Counted from the stretch's first letter, positions 8,108 to 18,161 are shown. The stretch is DNA of 64,000 nucleotides from Streptomyces flavochromogenes (GCF_000717595.1 NZ_JNZO01000004.1:124001-188000); one strand, 5' to 3'. A program made the numbers and translations. Notes: a model not told the origin generated them from the sequence alone.

Positions 8108-8232
8108 GCTCCCTCCGTCGCCCTCCGTCACCCTCCCCGTCGCCTCCGTCGTCCCTCCCGCCGGACTCCGCGTCCCTCTGCCGGGCCCCGCGTCCCCGCC
8201 GGGCCCCGCGTCCCCGCTCAGTGCCGCGTCCC
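8108..8232. repeat. Pyrimidine-rich tract and short GC repeats
   Basis: A C/T-rich stretch made of ccctccgtc-like units (to about 8165) runs into three near copies of ccgcgtccccgc. The last copies cover the end of the acyltransferase gene. It is simple-sequence DNA; no gene is seen in 8032-8217. Confidence 0.55.
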
Positions 8233-8892
8233 CGCCTTCGCCGCCGGTTCGCCGAGCGCCCCGGCCGCCGTCCGCCACGCCGCCGTGACGGCGCCGTGGG
8301 CCAGCTCCGTCGCGGCGGTCACATCGGCGGGCAGCCGCAGCGGCGCCCCGATGTGGACATGCAGACACGGCCTCCGGACCGGCGCCGTGAGCACCCCGGC
8401 GATCTGCTTCACGCGCCCGCCCGACGTGATCCGACGGGCACCCGCCTGACCGATCGGCACGACCGGACGCCCCGTGGCCTCGGCGAGCCGCGCGAGCCCC
8501 GTACGGAAAGCCTCCGGCGGATTCTCCGCGGAGTCCGGACGCGTCGGGATGCGTCCCTCCGCGTACAGCATCACGTGCCGCCCCGAGGCGAGTGCCACCG
8601 CCGCGTGGTCGAGGGCGGCGGCAGCGTGGGCCGAGCCGCGGTGGACGGGCACGTGACCCTCGCGGGTCAGGGCCCGGCCGAGCAGGGGAATCCGCCACAG
8701 CCCCGCGGTGGCGAGCAGCACCGGCTCGACGGCGAGCCGCTTGCGGAGCGCGGCGAGGACGAGTGCCGGGTCGGCCGTCGAGGTGTGGTTCACGACCAGG
8801 ATGCTGCCGGGTTCGAGGCGAGCCCCGGGATCGGCGGTGACGGTCAGTCGCCCGAAGAACGGGACGACGCGGGCGGCGAGACGGCTGAGCAC
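8218..8892 (-). CDS. 1-acylglycerol-3-phosphate acyltransferase (PlsC-like)
   Basis: 224 residues, a typical length for the short PlsC-type family. The catalytic motif HX4D is seen as NHTSTADPALVL near residue 35, and the substrate-binding motif appears as YAEGRIPTRPD near residue 110 (EGxRxR-like). A weakly hydrophobic N-terminus would hold it at the membrane, where it acylates lysophosphatidic acid in phospholipid synthesis. It starts at a GTG with an aggggg ribosome site. It is divergent from the secreted-protein gene and has no operon partner. Streptomyces carry several such paralogues, so the exact acceptor is unsure. Confidence 0.85.
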   Translation of the reverse strand: MLSRLAARVVPFFGRLTVTADPGARLEPGSILVVNHTSTADPALVLAALRKRLAVEPVLLATAGLWRIPLLGRALTREGHVPVHRGSAHAAAALDHAAVALASGRHVMLYAEGRIPTRPDSAENPPEAFRTGLARLAEATGRPVVPIGQAGARRITSGGRVKQIAGVLTAPVRRPCLHVHIGAPLRLPADVTAATELAHGAVTAAWRTAAGALGEPAAKAGTRH

Positions 8893-9096
8893 GAAGGGCC
8901 CCCTGGATCCGAGGACGAAGCGCTGACCCGCTCATCGTGCGAGACCGGGCGTTCCCACACATGAGCACGCGTACTCAGCTCCCGTACCCGAACGTGCATG
9001 AGTGCGGGGCGCGGTGGCGGGTGGTCTCGCGGCGCGGTCTACTCTGATGACCTGACCGTCGGGACCGGGGACATGATCAGCGGGAGAGGGGGGACG

Positions 9097-9504
9097 GTGG
9101 GACGTTCGACGCGACAGCTCGTGGCCCTCCTGCCCGCCATGCTCTGCGCGGTCTGGTCGCTCCTCGTCCTGCCCGCGTCGACGGCCCAGGCGGCGGACCA
9201 CACGGCGGCGGCCGGCCCGGCCGCGACCAGGACCGTGGCGCCGGCGCTGTCCCAGGGCGCGGGTCCTCGCGCCTCGGCTCCCGAGCCGCACTTCGCGCCC
9301 ACCGCCGTCGTACGACTCCCCGCCGCCGTCGAGAACCCCGTACGGATCACCGTCATGCCCGCGGGCACGGCCACCGTGTCCGCCGACCTCTCCCTCCCGG
9401 CGCGCGGCGTCCTCGTCGGCGACCCCCGCCGGGAGCGCGCACCGCCCGGCACGGCCCACGACCCGCGGGCCCCTCGCGGCCCTCCCTCCACCCGGCACAG
9501 CTGA
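9097..9504 (+). CDS. Small secreted protein of unknown function
   Basis: 135 residues if read from the GTG at 9097, which has a gggagagggggg ribosome site; an ATG at 9073 is the alternative. The N-terminus is a clear Sec signal peptide (QLVALLPAMLCAVWSLLVL, then ASTAQA-ADH). The mature part is Ala/Pro-rich, and its last 25 residues are Arg/Pro-rich and look poorly constrained, so the end may be degraded or frameshifted. It lies 147 bases before the SecDF gene and could be co-transcribed with it. Confidence 0.55.
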   Translation: MGRSTRQLVALLPAMLCAVWSLLVLPASTAQAADHTAAAGPAATRTVAPALSQGAGPRASAPEPHFAPTAVVRLPAAVENPVRITVMPAGTATVSADLSLPARGVLVGDPRRERAPPGTAHDPRAPRGPPSTRHS

Positions 9505-9651
9505 CGTTTCCCCGCGTCGCCGTCCGGGCCATCGGCATGCCCCGGCCCGGTCCACGACGCGTGTCCATCCGTACGTCCGGCACGGCCGGCGCGCGCTCCC
9601 AACCCTTCGCGTGGGCGCGCGCTGCCGCCGTGCGCCGTCCGTGGAGTACCC

Positions 9652-11988
9652 GTGTCCTCTCGTTCCGCGCTCTGGCGTGCGCTGCTCGCGCTCGCCGTCG
9701 TCGCACTGTCCCTCTGGATCACCCTGACCACCCCGCCCCGCCTCGGCCTCGACCTCCGCGGCGGGACCCGCATCGTCCTCCAGACCGAGGACGGACCCAC
9801 CGTCCGTGCCGACGCCGCGGCCACCGACCGCGCCCTGGAGGTGCTCCGCAAGCGGGTCGACGGGCTCGGCGTCGCCGAACCCTCGCTCGCCCGTTCCGGC
9901 GAGCGCCGCATCGTCGTCGAGCTCCCCGGACTCCGCGACCCGCGCCAGGCCGCCGAGGTCATCGGCCGTACGGCCCAGCTCACCTTCCACGCCGTCACCG
10001 GCGAGGCGCAGCGCCCGGCCGGACCGGCCGCGACGAACGGGACGGCACGCGTCCTCGCCGACCCCGACGCGCCCGGCCGCTTCCTCGACCTCGCCGCACC
10101 CGTCCTCACCGGCGACGGCGTCAAGAGCGCCGAGGCCGTGCTCGACACCACGAGCGGCCGCGGCTGGACGGTCGACCTCTCCTTCCGCGGCCGCGCCGCC
10201 GACACGTGGGCCCGGCTGACCGGCGCCGCCGCCTGCGCGGCGCCCGGCGACCCGGCCCGCAGGGTCGCGATCGTCCTCGACGACCGCATCGTCTCCGCAC
10301 CCGCCATGCAGACCGGCGTCCCGTGCGGCTCGGGCATCGGCGGCGGCTCCGCGCAGATCACCGGGGGATTCTCCGGGCAGGACGCCCGCGACCTCGCGGC
10401 CCTCGTCCAGGGCGGCGCCCTGCCGGTCCCCGTCACGACGATCGAACAGAGCACCGTGGGCCCGACGCTCGGCGCCGAGGCGATCAGGGCCAGCGCCTGG
10501 GCCGCGGTGATCGGTCTCGCCTGCACCGGGATCTTCGTGATGGTGGTCTACCGGCTCCTCGGCGTCCTCGCGACCGCCGCGCTCCTGCTGTACGGGCTGA
10601 TCTCGTACGCCGCGGTGGTCGCCCTCGGCGCCACGCTCACCCTCCCCGGTCTCGCCGGGTTCGTCCTGGCCATCGGTATCGCCGTCGACGCGAATGTCCT
10701 CGTCTTCGAACGCGCGAGGGAGGAGTACGCGGCACTGGGCCGGGCCGCGACCGGGCGCGATCTGCGGCGGCCGCTGACGACGGCGTTCGGCAAGGTGTGG
10801 AGCGCGGTCGCGGACTCCCATGTCACCACCCTGCTCGCGGCCGGCCTGCTCTTCGTCTTCGCCACCGGCCCCGTCAAGGGCTTCGGCGTGACCCTCGCGA
10901 TCGGCGTCGTCACCTCTCTCCTCACCGCGATGGTGATCACCCGCATCTTCGCCGACCTCGCTCTGCGCCTGCCCGCCGTGCGCCGCCGGCCTGCGGTCAC
11001 CGGCATGGCGGGACTCGGCCGGCTGCGCACCCGGCTGACCCGCAGGGTGCCGCGCCTGATGGCACACCGGCGCCGCTGGCTGCTCTCCTGCGCCGGACTC
11101 CTGATGGTGGCCCTCGCCGGTATCGGCGCCCGTGGCATGGAGTTCGGTGTCGAGTTCACCGGGGGCCGGGTCGTTCAGTACACGGCCGAGCGGCCCGTCG
11201 ACGCGGACGAGGCGCGCGCGGCGGTCGCGAAGGCGGGCTTCCCCGACGCCGTCGTCCAGACGACCGGCGACAGCGACGTGTCGCTACGCGTCCGGGAGAG
11301 CGGGGACGGTGAACAGCGGGAGATCCGGGAGGCACTCACCAGGGTCGCGGGCCCGGTGGAGGTGGAGCGCGACGACCTGATCGGCCCCAGCCTGGGAGGC
11401 GAGCTGCGCACCCACGCCCTGCTCGCGCTCGGACTGGCGGTCGCGGCCCAACTCCTCTATCTGACCGTACGGTTCCGCTGGACGTACGCGACGGCGGCGG
11501 TGGCCGCCATGACCCAGGACGTGCTGCTCGTGATCGGCCTGTTCGCCTGGCTCGGCAAGCCGGTCGACAGCGTCTTCCTGGCCGCGCTCCTGACCGTCGT
11601 CGGCTACTCGGTCAACGACTCGGTGGTCGTCCTCGACCGGCTGCGGGAACTGCGGCGGCGAGGCGGGGGCGTTCCGCTCGCGGACCTCGCCGACCGGGCT
11701 GTCGCACAGACCCTGCCCCGTACGGTCAACACCGGTATGGGTGCGCTCTTCGTCCTGGTGGCGCTCGCCGCCCTCGGCGGCGACTCGCTCACGGACTTCT
11801 CCGTCGCGCTGCTCGCCGGAGTCGTGCTCGGCATGGCGTCCACGGTGTTCACGGCGATGCCGTTGGCCGTGGCCCTGGAGACCAGGAACCCGGCGGCCGC
11901 CGCTGCGGGCGGTCCTTCCGGCTCCGCCAAGCGGCAGCGGGCGGGCGGAGCCGGCGCGGACCGGAACCGCTCGGGCGCGGTGGTCTGA
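9652..11988 (+). CDS. secDF: SecDF fusion, protein translocase accessory subunit
   Basis: 778 residues joining SecD and SecF in one chain, as in Bacillus. Streptomyces usually also have separate secD and secF, so this is probably an extra copy. SecD half: first membrane helix at residues 8-25, the LGLDLRGGTRIVL motif, a large periplasmic domain, then membrane helices with GFVLAIGIAVDANVLVFER. SecF half: GARGMEFGVEFTGGRVVQY near residue 495 and VVGYSVNDSVVVLDRLRE near 650. The paired Asp and Arg residues of the helices used for proton-driven pulling of exported proteins are present. GTG start. The C-terminal tail is Ala/Gly/Arg-rich. A strong hairpin follows. Confidence 0.93.
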   Translation: MSSRSALWRALLALAVVALSLWITLTTPPRLGLDLRGGTRIVLQTEDGPTVRADAAATDRALEVLRKRVDGLGVAEPSLARSGERRIVVELPGLRDPRQAAEVIGRTAQLTFHAVTGEAQRPAGPAATNGTARVLADPDAPGRFLDLAAPVLTGDGVKSAEAVLDTTSGRGWTVDLSFRGRAADTWARLTGAAACAAPGDPARRVAIVLDDRIVSAPAMQTGVPCGSGIGGGSAQITGGFSGQDARDLAALVQGGALPVPVTTIEQSTVGPTLGAEAIRASAWAAVIGLACTGIFVMVVYRLLGVLATAALLLYGLISYAAVVALGATLTLPGLAGFVLAIGIAVDANVLVFERAREEYAALGRAATGRDLRRPLTTAFGKVWSAVADSHVTTLLAAGLLFVFATGPVKGFGVTLAIGVVTSLLTAMVITRIFADLALRLPAVRRRPAVTGMAGLGRLRTRLTRRVPRLMAHRRRWLLSCAGLLMVALAGIGARGMEFGVEFTGGRVVQYTAERPVDADEARAAVAKAGFPDAVVQTTGDSDVSLRVRESGDGEQREIREALTRVAGPVEVERDDLIGPSLGGELRTHALLALGLAVAAQLLYLTVRFRWTYATAAVAAMTQDVLLVIGLFAWLGKPVDSVFLAALLTVVGYSVNDSVVVLDRLRELRRRGGGVPLADLADRAVAQTLPRTVNTGMGALFVLVALAALGGDSLTDFSVALLAGVVLGMASTVFTAMPLAVALETRNPAAAAAGGPSGSAKRQRAGGAGADRNRSGAVV

Positions 11989-12065
11989 CCCGGGCGGACC
12001 GACCGGCGCGTCCGGAGCTCCTCCGGCGGAGGCCGGCGCCCCTCACTCGCACCGTACGGCCACTC

Positions 12066-12098
12066 CGTACGGGGAGCCCTCGCGCGGCTCCCCGTACG
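12066..12098. terminator. Bidirectional terminator hairpin between convergent genes
   Basis: Perfect 13-bp stem cgtacggggagcc / ggctccccgtacg with a 7-base loop, placed between the ends of secDF and the glycosyltransferase gene. It has no T-run, as is common in Streptomyces. Confidence 0.8.
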
Positions 12099-12120
12099 AG
12101 GGCTGACGGGTCGCCCCAGG

Positions 12121-13323
12121 TCACGCCCCCGCGAGCTCGGCCTCGATCAGATCGGCGGCCCGGCGCGTGCCGCCCTCGCGGGCCATCGACTCCTGGATCT
12201 CCCGGGCGCGGCGCGGCACTTCGGGATCGCCGAGGAGCGCGAGCATGTCCTTCCGCAGCCGCTCCGGGGTGACCTCGTCCATCGGCAGGTGCCGCGCCAC
12301 GCCCAGCGCCTGGAGCATGTCGGCGTTCCCGAACTGGTCGACGGCCTGGGGAACGGCCACCATGGGCGTGGCCGTGGCCAGACCCTCCTGGCTGCCTCCC
12401 GCGCCCGCGTGGGTCACGAAGGCGTCGGCCTGCCGCAGGATCGCCAACTGGGGTACCCAGGAGTGCACTTCGACGTTGGCCGGCACATCGCCGAGCTCGG
12501 CGGGGTCCACGAACTTCCCGATCTGGAGGACGACATGCCAGCCGGGAAGCCCGGCGAACGCCTCCACGCAGTCCCGGTAGAAACCGGGCAGCTTGGTGAA
12601 CGCGGAGCCGAGCGAGACCAGGACCACCTTCTCGGCGTCCGCCGGCCGCTCCCAGCCGCCCTGCTCGGCGCGCTCGCCCTGGCAGGCGCCGACGAAGGTG
12701 TAGACGGACTCGTCGACCCGGTCGGCCTGCGGCTGCAGCGCCTTCGGGATGAGTACGAGCGCGCGGCGCGGGCGGGCGACGAACCTGTCGGGGTCGGTGT
12801 CGAGCCCGTGCCCGGCGAGCCAGTCCTCGAACCGCGCGTAGTACGCCTTGCCACGCGGTGAGGCCTTGAGCTCGGCGAACATCGGCTCGGCGACCTCCTC
12901 CTCGTACCCCTCCCACGGCACGAGGTTCGGCCACAGCGAGACCGCCGGTACTCCCCACCCGTGGGCGAGGACGGGGGCGGGGTAGGCGGTGATGTCGTGG
13001 AGGACGAGGTCCGGCCGGTCCCCGTCGAAGGCTTCGGCAAGCTGCGGCAGTGCCTGCACGGCATCGCGCAGGAAGGGTTCGAGGTTGTCGATCAGTTCCG
13101 TCCCCCAGGCGTCCGGTTCGTCGTCGGTCGGCAGGGTCGAGGTGTAGACGACGGGTGTGGCTCCCGTCTCCGCGACCTTCTCGGCGAAGGACGCGGGGAC
13201 GGCGTAGCTGACGCGGTGGCCACGCGCGACGAGCTCGCGGATCACCTCCAGGCTCGGGTTCACGTGGCCGTGCGCGGCGATGGAGAACATGGCGATGTGT
13301 GCGGGAGGCGTGGTGGTGGTCAT
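12121..13323 (-). CDS. mgt: Macrolide-inactivating UDP-glucose glycosyltransferase (OleD/Mgt type)
   Basis: 400 residues, GT-B fold, very similar to the Streptomyces OleD/MgtA enzymes that glucosylate macrolides such as oleandomycin and lankamycin and so inactivate them. The N-terminus reads [20 protein letters not shown], with the catalytic His. The donor site is [19 protein letters not shown] then [29 protein letters not shown] begins the C-terminal Rossmann half. The enzyme is cytosolic and UDP-glucose dependent in the known cases. The ATG at 13323 is chosen because OleD starts the same way; an upstream start adds three residues. A dyad lies just upstream, suggesting control by a TetR-type repressor, but no such gene is adjacent. 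Confidence 0.93.
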   Translation of the reverse strand: MTTTTPPAHIAMFSIAAHGHVNPSLEVIRELVARGHRVSYAVPASFAEKVAETGATPVVYTSTLPTDDEPDAWGTELIDNLEPFLRDAVQALPQLAEAFDGDRPDLVLHDITAYPAPVLAHGWGVPAVSLWPNLVPWEGYEEEVAEPMFAELKASPRGKAYYARFEDWLAGHGLDTDPDRFVARPRRALVLIPKALQPQADRVDESVYTFVGACQGERAEQGGWERPADAEKVVLVSLGSAFTKLPGFYRDCVEAFAGLPGWHVVLQIGKFVDPAELGDVPANVEVHSWVPQLAILRQADAFVTHAGAGGSQEGLATATPMVAVPQAVDQFGNADMLQALGVARHLPMDEVTPERLRKDMLALLGDPEVPRRAREIQESMAREGGTRRAADLIEAELAGA

Positions 13324-13339
13324 GACGAACACTGTAGAA

Positions 13340-13354
13340 GAGACGATACGTCTC
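13340..13354. promoter_or_regulatory. Operator-like dyad upstream of mgt
   Basis: Arms gagacg and cgtctc around ata, with a further overlapping agacg half-site, lie 17 bases before the mgt start. This is the size and position of a TetR-family operator. No regulator gene is next to it. Confidence 0.5.
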
Positions 13355-13578
13355 GTCTAGTCGTCTTCTCGGGGCGCCTGATCAGTGCCGGTGGGGCCGC
13401 ATCGAGGGCGGTCCGTCGGGATCCGGCGGGGGTGCTCCAGCAGTCGTTCCCGGCTCGCCGGCGCCGACGAACAGTCGCGGACGCGACGCGCCTCGTTCGT
13501 GGCCGAGCCTCACCCGAGATGAGCTGTCCATGCCAAGATGTCGCTTGTCGCATCATGCCGCCCGACCCAGGGGACACA

Positions 13579-14346
13579 GTGAAGACACAGGTGTACGCCA
13601 CCAGGGGCGCGCTCGCCCTCGCCGCCGCCCTCACGATGATCATCGCCCTGCCCAGCAGCGCGTTCGCCGCACCGCCCCCCGCTCTCCCGGCCAACGCCGA
13701 CGGCCTGGAACAGACCTTCCAGCCGGCCTACGACTACGACACGGACGGCTGTTACTCCACCGCCGCGATCGGACCCGACGGCACCGTCAACGGCGGGCTC
13801 AACCCGTCCGGCGCCCTCAACGGCCAGTGCCGTGACTCCTGGGACCTCACCCAGACCAACGGCTACTCCCGCGCGAAGTGCAACAACGGCTGGTGCGCGA
13901 TCCTCTACGGCCTGTACTTCGAGAAGGACCAGGCCGTCATCGGCAGCGGCCTCGGGGGACACCGCCACGACTGGGAACACGTCGTGGTCTGGGTGCAGAA
14001 CAACCAGGCGCAGTACGTCTCCACGTCCGCCCACGGCAACTTCGACACCTACGGCCGGGACGCGATCCGCTGGGACGGCACCCACCCGAAGGTCGTCTAC
14101 CACAAGGACGGCATCGGCACGCACTGCTTCCGCCCCGCCAACTCCAACGACGAGCCGCCGGAGAACCACCAGCACACCTGGCAGTTCCCCAGCCTGGTCG
14201 GCTGGAACGGCTACCCGGCCGGTCTGCGCGACAAGCTCAGCCAGGCCGACTTCGGCAGCGCGGTGTTCGGCCTGAAGGACGGCAACTTCGCCCCCCACCT
14301 GGCCAAGGCCAAGCCGGCCGGCATCCCCTTCGACCCGTACGCCTGA
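13579..14346 (+). CDS. NPP1 family necrosis-inducing-like secreted protein
   Basis: 255 residues from the GTG at 13579, with aggggac as ribosome site. A Sec signal peptide (residues 1-30, ending SSAFA) precedes a single NPP1 domain. The conserved heptapeptide region is intact as GHRHDWEHVVVWV, with the His, Asp and Glu that bind the divalent cation in NLP toxins. Two Cys pairs (GCYST/GQCRD and KCNNGWC) could form disulfides. NLPs bind plant sphingolipids and lyse dicot membranes. It lies 222 bases before a pectate lyase-pectinesterase gene, a plant-directed context. The alternative is a saprophytic role in plant debris. Confidence 0.9.
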   Translation: MKTQVYATRGALALAAALTMIIALPSSAFAAPPPALPANADGLEQTFQPAYDYDTDGCYSTAAIGPDGTVNGGLNPSGALNGQCRDSWDLTQTNGYSRAKCNNGWCAILYGLYFEKDQAVIGSGLGGHRHDWEHVVVWVQNNQAQYVSTSAHGNFDTYGRDAIRWDGTHPKVVYHKDGIGTHCFRPANSNDEPPENHQHTWQFPSLVGWNGYPAGLRDKLSQADFGSAVFGLKDGNFAPHLAKAKPAGIPFDPYA

Positions 14347-14367
14347 TCCGGCAGGTGCCCCGAGCCC

Positions 14368-14408
14368 CCGGCGGGCCGGCAGACAGGTCCACGTCCTCGG
14401 CCCGCCGG
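14368..14408 (+). terminator. Hairpin after the NPP1 gene
   Basis: Arms ccggcgggccg and cggcccgccgg pair perfectly over a 19-base loop, 22 bases past the NPP1 stop. Likely terminator, so the pectinase gene probably has its own promoter in 14409-14550. Confidence 0.55.
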
Positions 14409-14568
14409 AGCTCGCCGAAACCCGCCGGGCGGGCCGGACATCGTGCTGGCCGGTCAAGTGCGCCGCGCTCGTCCGCAACGGCCGCCACGGCAACCTTTCC
14501 CCTTCCTGTGACGACTACAGGGCGCCCGCCCTTCCCGGCGGGCACCCCCACACGGAAGGACGTACGAC

Positions 14569-16668
14569 ATGACCGAGGTGCGAGGCAGGGCGAGGCACCG
14601 CAGACGCGGCAAGGCGCTGGTGATCGGTGCCCCGGCGGTGCTCACCGCCGCGGGGGTGCTTGCCTACGGCACGGCCTTCGGCGTCTTCGGAACGGACGCG
14701 CGGGCCGGGGCGGAGGCCGGGGCCGCGGCGCCGACGCCCGAGGCGCCCGTCTGGGCCCGCGCGGTCGCCGACGGTTTCGCGTCGGTCGACGCGCTGGGAC
14801 AGAAGGGCACGTACGGCGGACGGGACGGCAGGACGGTCACGGTCCGGACCCTCGCCGACCTCGAGAGGTACGCGACGGCCCCGGAGCCGTACGTCATCGT
14901 CGTGGCCGGGACGATCACGGTGAACCCCACGGGCAAGGAGATCAAGGTCTCCTCCGACAAGACCATCGTCGGCTCGGGGACGTCGGGGCACATCGTCGGA
15001 GGCGGCTTCTTCCTCGGGCAGGGCGTGCACAACGTCATCATCCGGAACCTGACGATCCGGGACGCGTACCAGGGGATCTGGAACGACAAGGAACACGACT
15101 TCGACGCCGTCCAGATGGACGGCGCGCACCACGTGTGGATCGACCACAACGACCTGCGGCACATGGCGGACGGGCTCATCGACAGCCGCAAGGACACGAC
15201 GTACGTCACCGTCTCCTGGAACAGGCTCGGCACCAACAACAAGACCTTCGGCATCGGCTGGACAGAGCACGTCACGGCCGAACTGACCATCCACCACAAC
15301 TGGTTCCGCGAGACCGAACAGCGCAACCCGTCCACCGACAACGTCGCCCGCGCGCACCTCTACAACAACCTCCTCCAGGACGACCCGGGCACGGACATCA
15401 CGTCGTCGTACGGGAACTACGCGCGGGGCAGGACGAGGATGGTCCTGGAGAACAGCGTCTTCCAGGGCGTGAACAACCCGGTCGTCAAGGACGGCACGGC
15501 GGCGCTGGTGCAGCGCGGGAACGTCTTCTCGGGTACGAAGGGTCGCAACGAGAGCGGCGGTACGGCGTTCGACCCGAGGGCCTTCTACCCGTACACGCTC
15601 GATCCGGCGGCGGAGGTACCGGCGCTGCTCAGGTCGGGGGCGGGTCCGCGGACGACGATCGGCACGGCGAGCACGCCGACTCCGGCGCGGACGACTCCGG
15701 CCGCGGCGCCGACCGTCCTCACCGTCGCGAAAGACGGCAGCGGCCGCTTCACCAGCGTCCAGAAGGCCGTCGACGCGGTACCGGCGGGCAACAGCTCGCG
15801 CGTCGTGATCCGGGTGTCGCCGGGGGTCTACCGGGAGACGGTCACGATCCCGTCGAACAAGCCGCAGGTCACCATCGAAGGCACGGGCGGCAGTCGCAAG
15901 GACACCGTCCTCGTCGAGGGCCACGCCTCCGGCATGACCAGGCCGGACGGCTCGGGGACATACGGGACGGGCGGCAGCGCCACCGTCGCGGTCGAGGCCG
16001 ACGACTTCCAGGCGCGGAACCTCACCATCTCCAACGACTTCGACGAGGCCGCGAACCGCAACCTGAACGGGCATCAGGCCGTCGCCCTCCGCACGGCCGC
16101 CGACCGGATCCTCCTCGACGGCGTCATCGTCAGCGGCGACCAGGACACCCTCCTGCTCGACACCGCCGCGAAGGCCAGGCTCGGCCGGGTGTACGTCACC
16201 GGCTCCTATGTGATCGGCAACGTCGACTTCGTCTTCGGACGGGCCACGGCGGTGATCGACAGGTCGGTCCTCACCCTGAAGAAGCGCTGGGACGGCACGT
16301 CGGCGGGGTACGTGACGGCCCCCAGCACCCCGGCCGGCCGCAAGGGGTTCCTGATCACCCGCTCCACCGTGAACGGTGACGTCGCCGCGGGCGGCTTCTT
16401 CCTCGGACGCCCCTGGCACGCGGGTGGAGACGCGACGCTGTCGCCCCAGACGACGGTCCGCGACAGTGTCCTGAGCGCCGCGGTGAAGCGCACGCCCTGG
16501 ACGGACATGGGCGGCTTCTCCTGGAAGGCGGACCGCTTCGCCGAATACCGCAACACGGGCCCGGGCGCGGGCCCGGCCCACACGGACCGCCCCCATCTGA
16601 GCTCCGCCGAGGCGGCCGCCCAGGACACGCGCCACTGGCTGGGCGACTGGAATCCTCGGACCCCCTGA
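14569..16668 (+). CDS. Secreted pectate lyase (PL1) - pectin methylesterase (CE8) fusion
   Basis: 699 residues. A signal/anchor helix lies at residues 17-38. Residues about 60-330 form a PL1 parallel beta-helix: DAVQMDGAHHVWIDHNDL, WTEHVTAELTIHHNWFRET and the RNP motif (EQRNPSTDNVARAH) that carries the catalytic Arg. A Thr/Pro/Ala linker (about 355-380) leads to a CE8 domain: GHQAVALRTAADR, SGDQDTLLLD, YVIGNVDFVFG and FFLGRPWH, with both catalytic Asp and the Arg. The esterase strips methyl groups from pectin, creating the substrate the lyase cleaves, so the fusion couples two sequential steps. The ATG at 14569 has a ggaagga ribosome site. With the NPP1 gene upstream it forms a plant cell-wall attack pair. 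Confidence 0.93.
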   Translation: MTEVRGRARHRRRGKALVIGAPAVLTAAGVLAYGTAFGVFGTDARAGAEAGAAAPTPEAPVWARAVADGFASVDALGQKGTYGGRDGRTVTVRTLADLERYATAPEPYVIVVAGTITVNPTGKEIKVSSDKTIVGSGTSGHIVGGGFFLGQGVHNVIIRNLTIRDAYQGIWNDKEHDFDAVQMDGAHHVWIDHNDLRHMADGLIDSRKDTTYVTVSWNRLGTNNKTFGIGWTEHVTAELTIHHNWFRETEQRNPSTDNVARAHLYNNLLQDDPGTDITSSYGNYARGRTRMVLENSVFQGVNNPVVKDGTAALVQRGNVFSGTKGRNESGGTAFDPRAFYPYTLDPAAEVPALLRSGAGPRTTIGTASTPTPARTTPAAAPTVLTVAKDGSGRFTSVQKAVDAVPAGNSSRVVIRVSPGVYRETVTIPSNKPQVTIEGTGGSRKDTVLVEGHASGMTRPDGSGTYGTGGSATVAVEADDFQARNLTISNDFDEAANRNLNGHQAVALRTAADRILLDGVIVSGDQDTLLLDTAAKARLGRVYVTGSYVIGNVDFVFGRATAVIDRSVLTLKKRWDGTSAGYVTAPSTPAGRKGFLITRSTVNGDVAAGGFFLGRPWHAGGDATLSPQTTVRDSVLSAAVKRTPWTDMGGFSWKADRFAEYRNTGPGAGPAHTDRPHLSSAEAAAQDTRHWLGDWNPRTP

Positions 16669-16878
16669 GCTCCCGCACATCCGGGTGCGCGCATGGGCGC
16701 CGAAGGCGCGCCCGTACCTGGGCCCGGCGCATGAGCAACTCCCGAGCGCCTCGCGCACCCGGCCGGGCGCCGTGGACGTCCTGACCTGCCGCCATCCCCC
16801 GAAGTCCCGCATGGGATCATGCGGTTGCCCCAGGGGGTGGGCCGCCCGATCGGGCGTGTGCGAGGCGAGGAGCGCGGT

Positions 16879-17985
16879 GTGAAATCGGGTGGGGACCGGG
16901 GCGATGCGTCGGTGCCGGACGACGTGTGGGAGCAGTTCCTGCGCGACTCCGTGGAAGGTGTCGCGGACGCGCCCAGAGAACCGTCCGCGCGGGCCAGGGA
17001 CGTGGCCGAGCGACTGCGCAACGAGCCTTCGGGCAACGAGGGTTGGCGCACGTACACGCCCGCCGCCCCGGCCCGGCGCAAGAAGGGCCGGTACCTGTTC
17101 GGGCTGCTCGCCGCCGTGGCGCTGCTGGTCGCGGCGTTCGACCCGTGGAACATCATCGGCGCTTCCGGCGGGAGCGGAGCGTCCGGACCGCCGCTCGCCC
17201 AGGAGTCGGGGCGTCCGACCGACGCGCCGCCCGTGGAGCCGGCCCAACGCCCCACTCTGGCGGAGCCGTTCAAGGGATCGCCCGCCGTCCGCTGGGCGGA
17301 CGGCACGGCCGGCATCACCGTGCCCCCCGCACGGGCGACGGGGTGGATGAGCGAGACGCAGGTGGAGAAGGCACTCCGGCAGACGCGCGACTTCCTCGCC
17401 GCGTCCAGCCTGGACCCGGCCGTGCTGCGCGGCGAACGTCCCGCCAAGGCGATAGCCCTGATCAACCCGCACCAGAAGGACGTCAAGGACTATCTGGCCG
17501 CCGCGTTCGGCACGCCGACCGAGGAGAACGACCCGCTCCTCCTGTTCAGCCGCTTCGACACCTCGTACGCGCGCCCGGCCGGTGACATCGTCAAGACCCG
17601 GGGCCGGATGACGTTCCGGGAGGGCGAACGCGGCGCCCTTCAGGTGACCACCGACGTCACCTACGTCTACCCGGTCGTACGGGCGGAGGCAGGCAGCGAC
17701 GAGGTCGTACGCACGATCGCGCGGCGCGAGGTCGTGGTGAACTGGGACGACCCCTCGAAGGTCGTCACCGAGGCGGGCACCCTCTCCCTCGTCTCGTACA
17801 AGGTCGACATGACCAACGGCGGCTGCGACACCCTCACCGGCTACTTCACCCCGGAGTTCGGCAGGCAGGGGTCGGACAGCGGTTCGACCGGCGGCGGGAC
17901 CGTCGACCCGTACGACCGCAGCACGCCGATGTTCGGTGGGACGGGGAGCCCGGACGGCGGGTGCAGGACCGCGTCGCGCTCCTGA
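16879..17985 (+). CDS. Membrane-anchored protein of unknown function, Streptomyces type
   Basis: 368 residues from the GTG at 16879, which is preceded by the ribosome site ggcgagg; earlier starts are unlikely. Residues 1-70 are charged and cytoplasmic, with [11 protein letters not shown] near the front. One membrane helix ([21 protein letters not shown]) is at about 75-95. The outer part begins with a Pro/Ser linker and has a folded region from about 120 to 340 containing [17 protein letters not shown] and [10 protein letters not shown], ending in a Gly/Ser tail. No catalytic motif is seen. Similar proteins of this shape are common as hypothetical membrane proteins in Streptomyces. It is probably monocistronic. 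Confidence 0.75.
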   Translation: MKSGGDRGDASVPDDVWEQFLRDSVEGVADAPREPSARARDVAERLRNEPSGNEGWRTYTPAAPARRKKGRYLFGLLAAVALLVAAFDPWNIIGASGGSGASGPPLAQESGRPTDAPPVEPAQRPTLAEPFKGSPAVRWADGTAGITVPPARATGWMSETQVEKALRQTRDFLAASSLDPAVLRGERPAKAIALINPHQKDVKDYLAAAFGTPTEENDPLLLFSRFDTSYARPAGDIVKTRGRMTFREGERGALQVTTDVTYVYPVVRAEAGSDEVVRTIARREVVVNWDDPSKVVTEAGTLSLVSYKVDMTNGGCDTLTGYFTPEFGRQGSDSGSTGGGTVDPYDRSTPMFGGTGSPDGGCRTASRS

Positions 17986-18161
17986 CCACCGGCCCCACCC
18001 GCGCCCGTCCTCTCCCGCGCGTCGTCCCCGCCCGCACCCGCGCCCCGTACATTCCCGGCCGCCGTTCCATGGTCACGGGCGCACGGGGCGGGCACGATGG
18101 TGGCCACCGCGGCGGGGCGACCCGAGCGCGCCGACAGGAACCGGAAGGGACACGTCACCCC

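Noticed and set aside
8932..11067. Long minus-strand open reading frame opposite secDF
   Set aside because: Composition is Gly/Asp/Arg-rich shadow coding, with no domain, against a well-conserved SecDF on the plus strand.
14515..17472. Large minus-strand ORF opposite the pectinase fusion
   Set aside because: It is Arg/Asp/Gly-rich with no start or motif, and covers two intact plus-strand genes.
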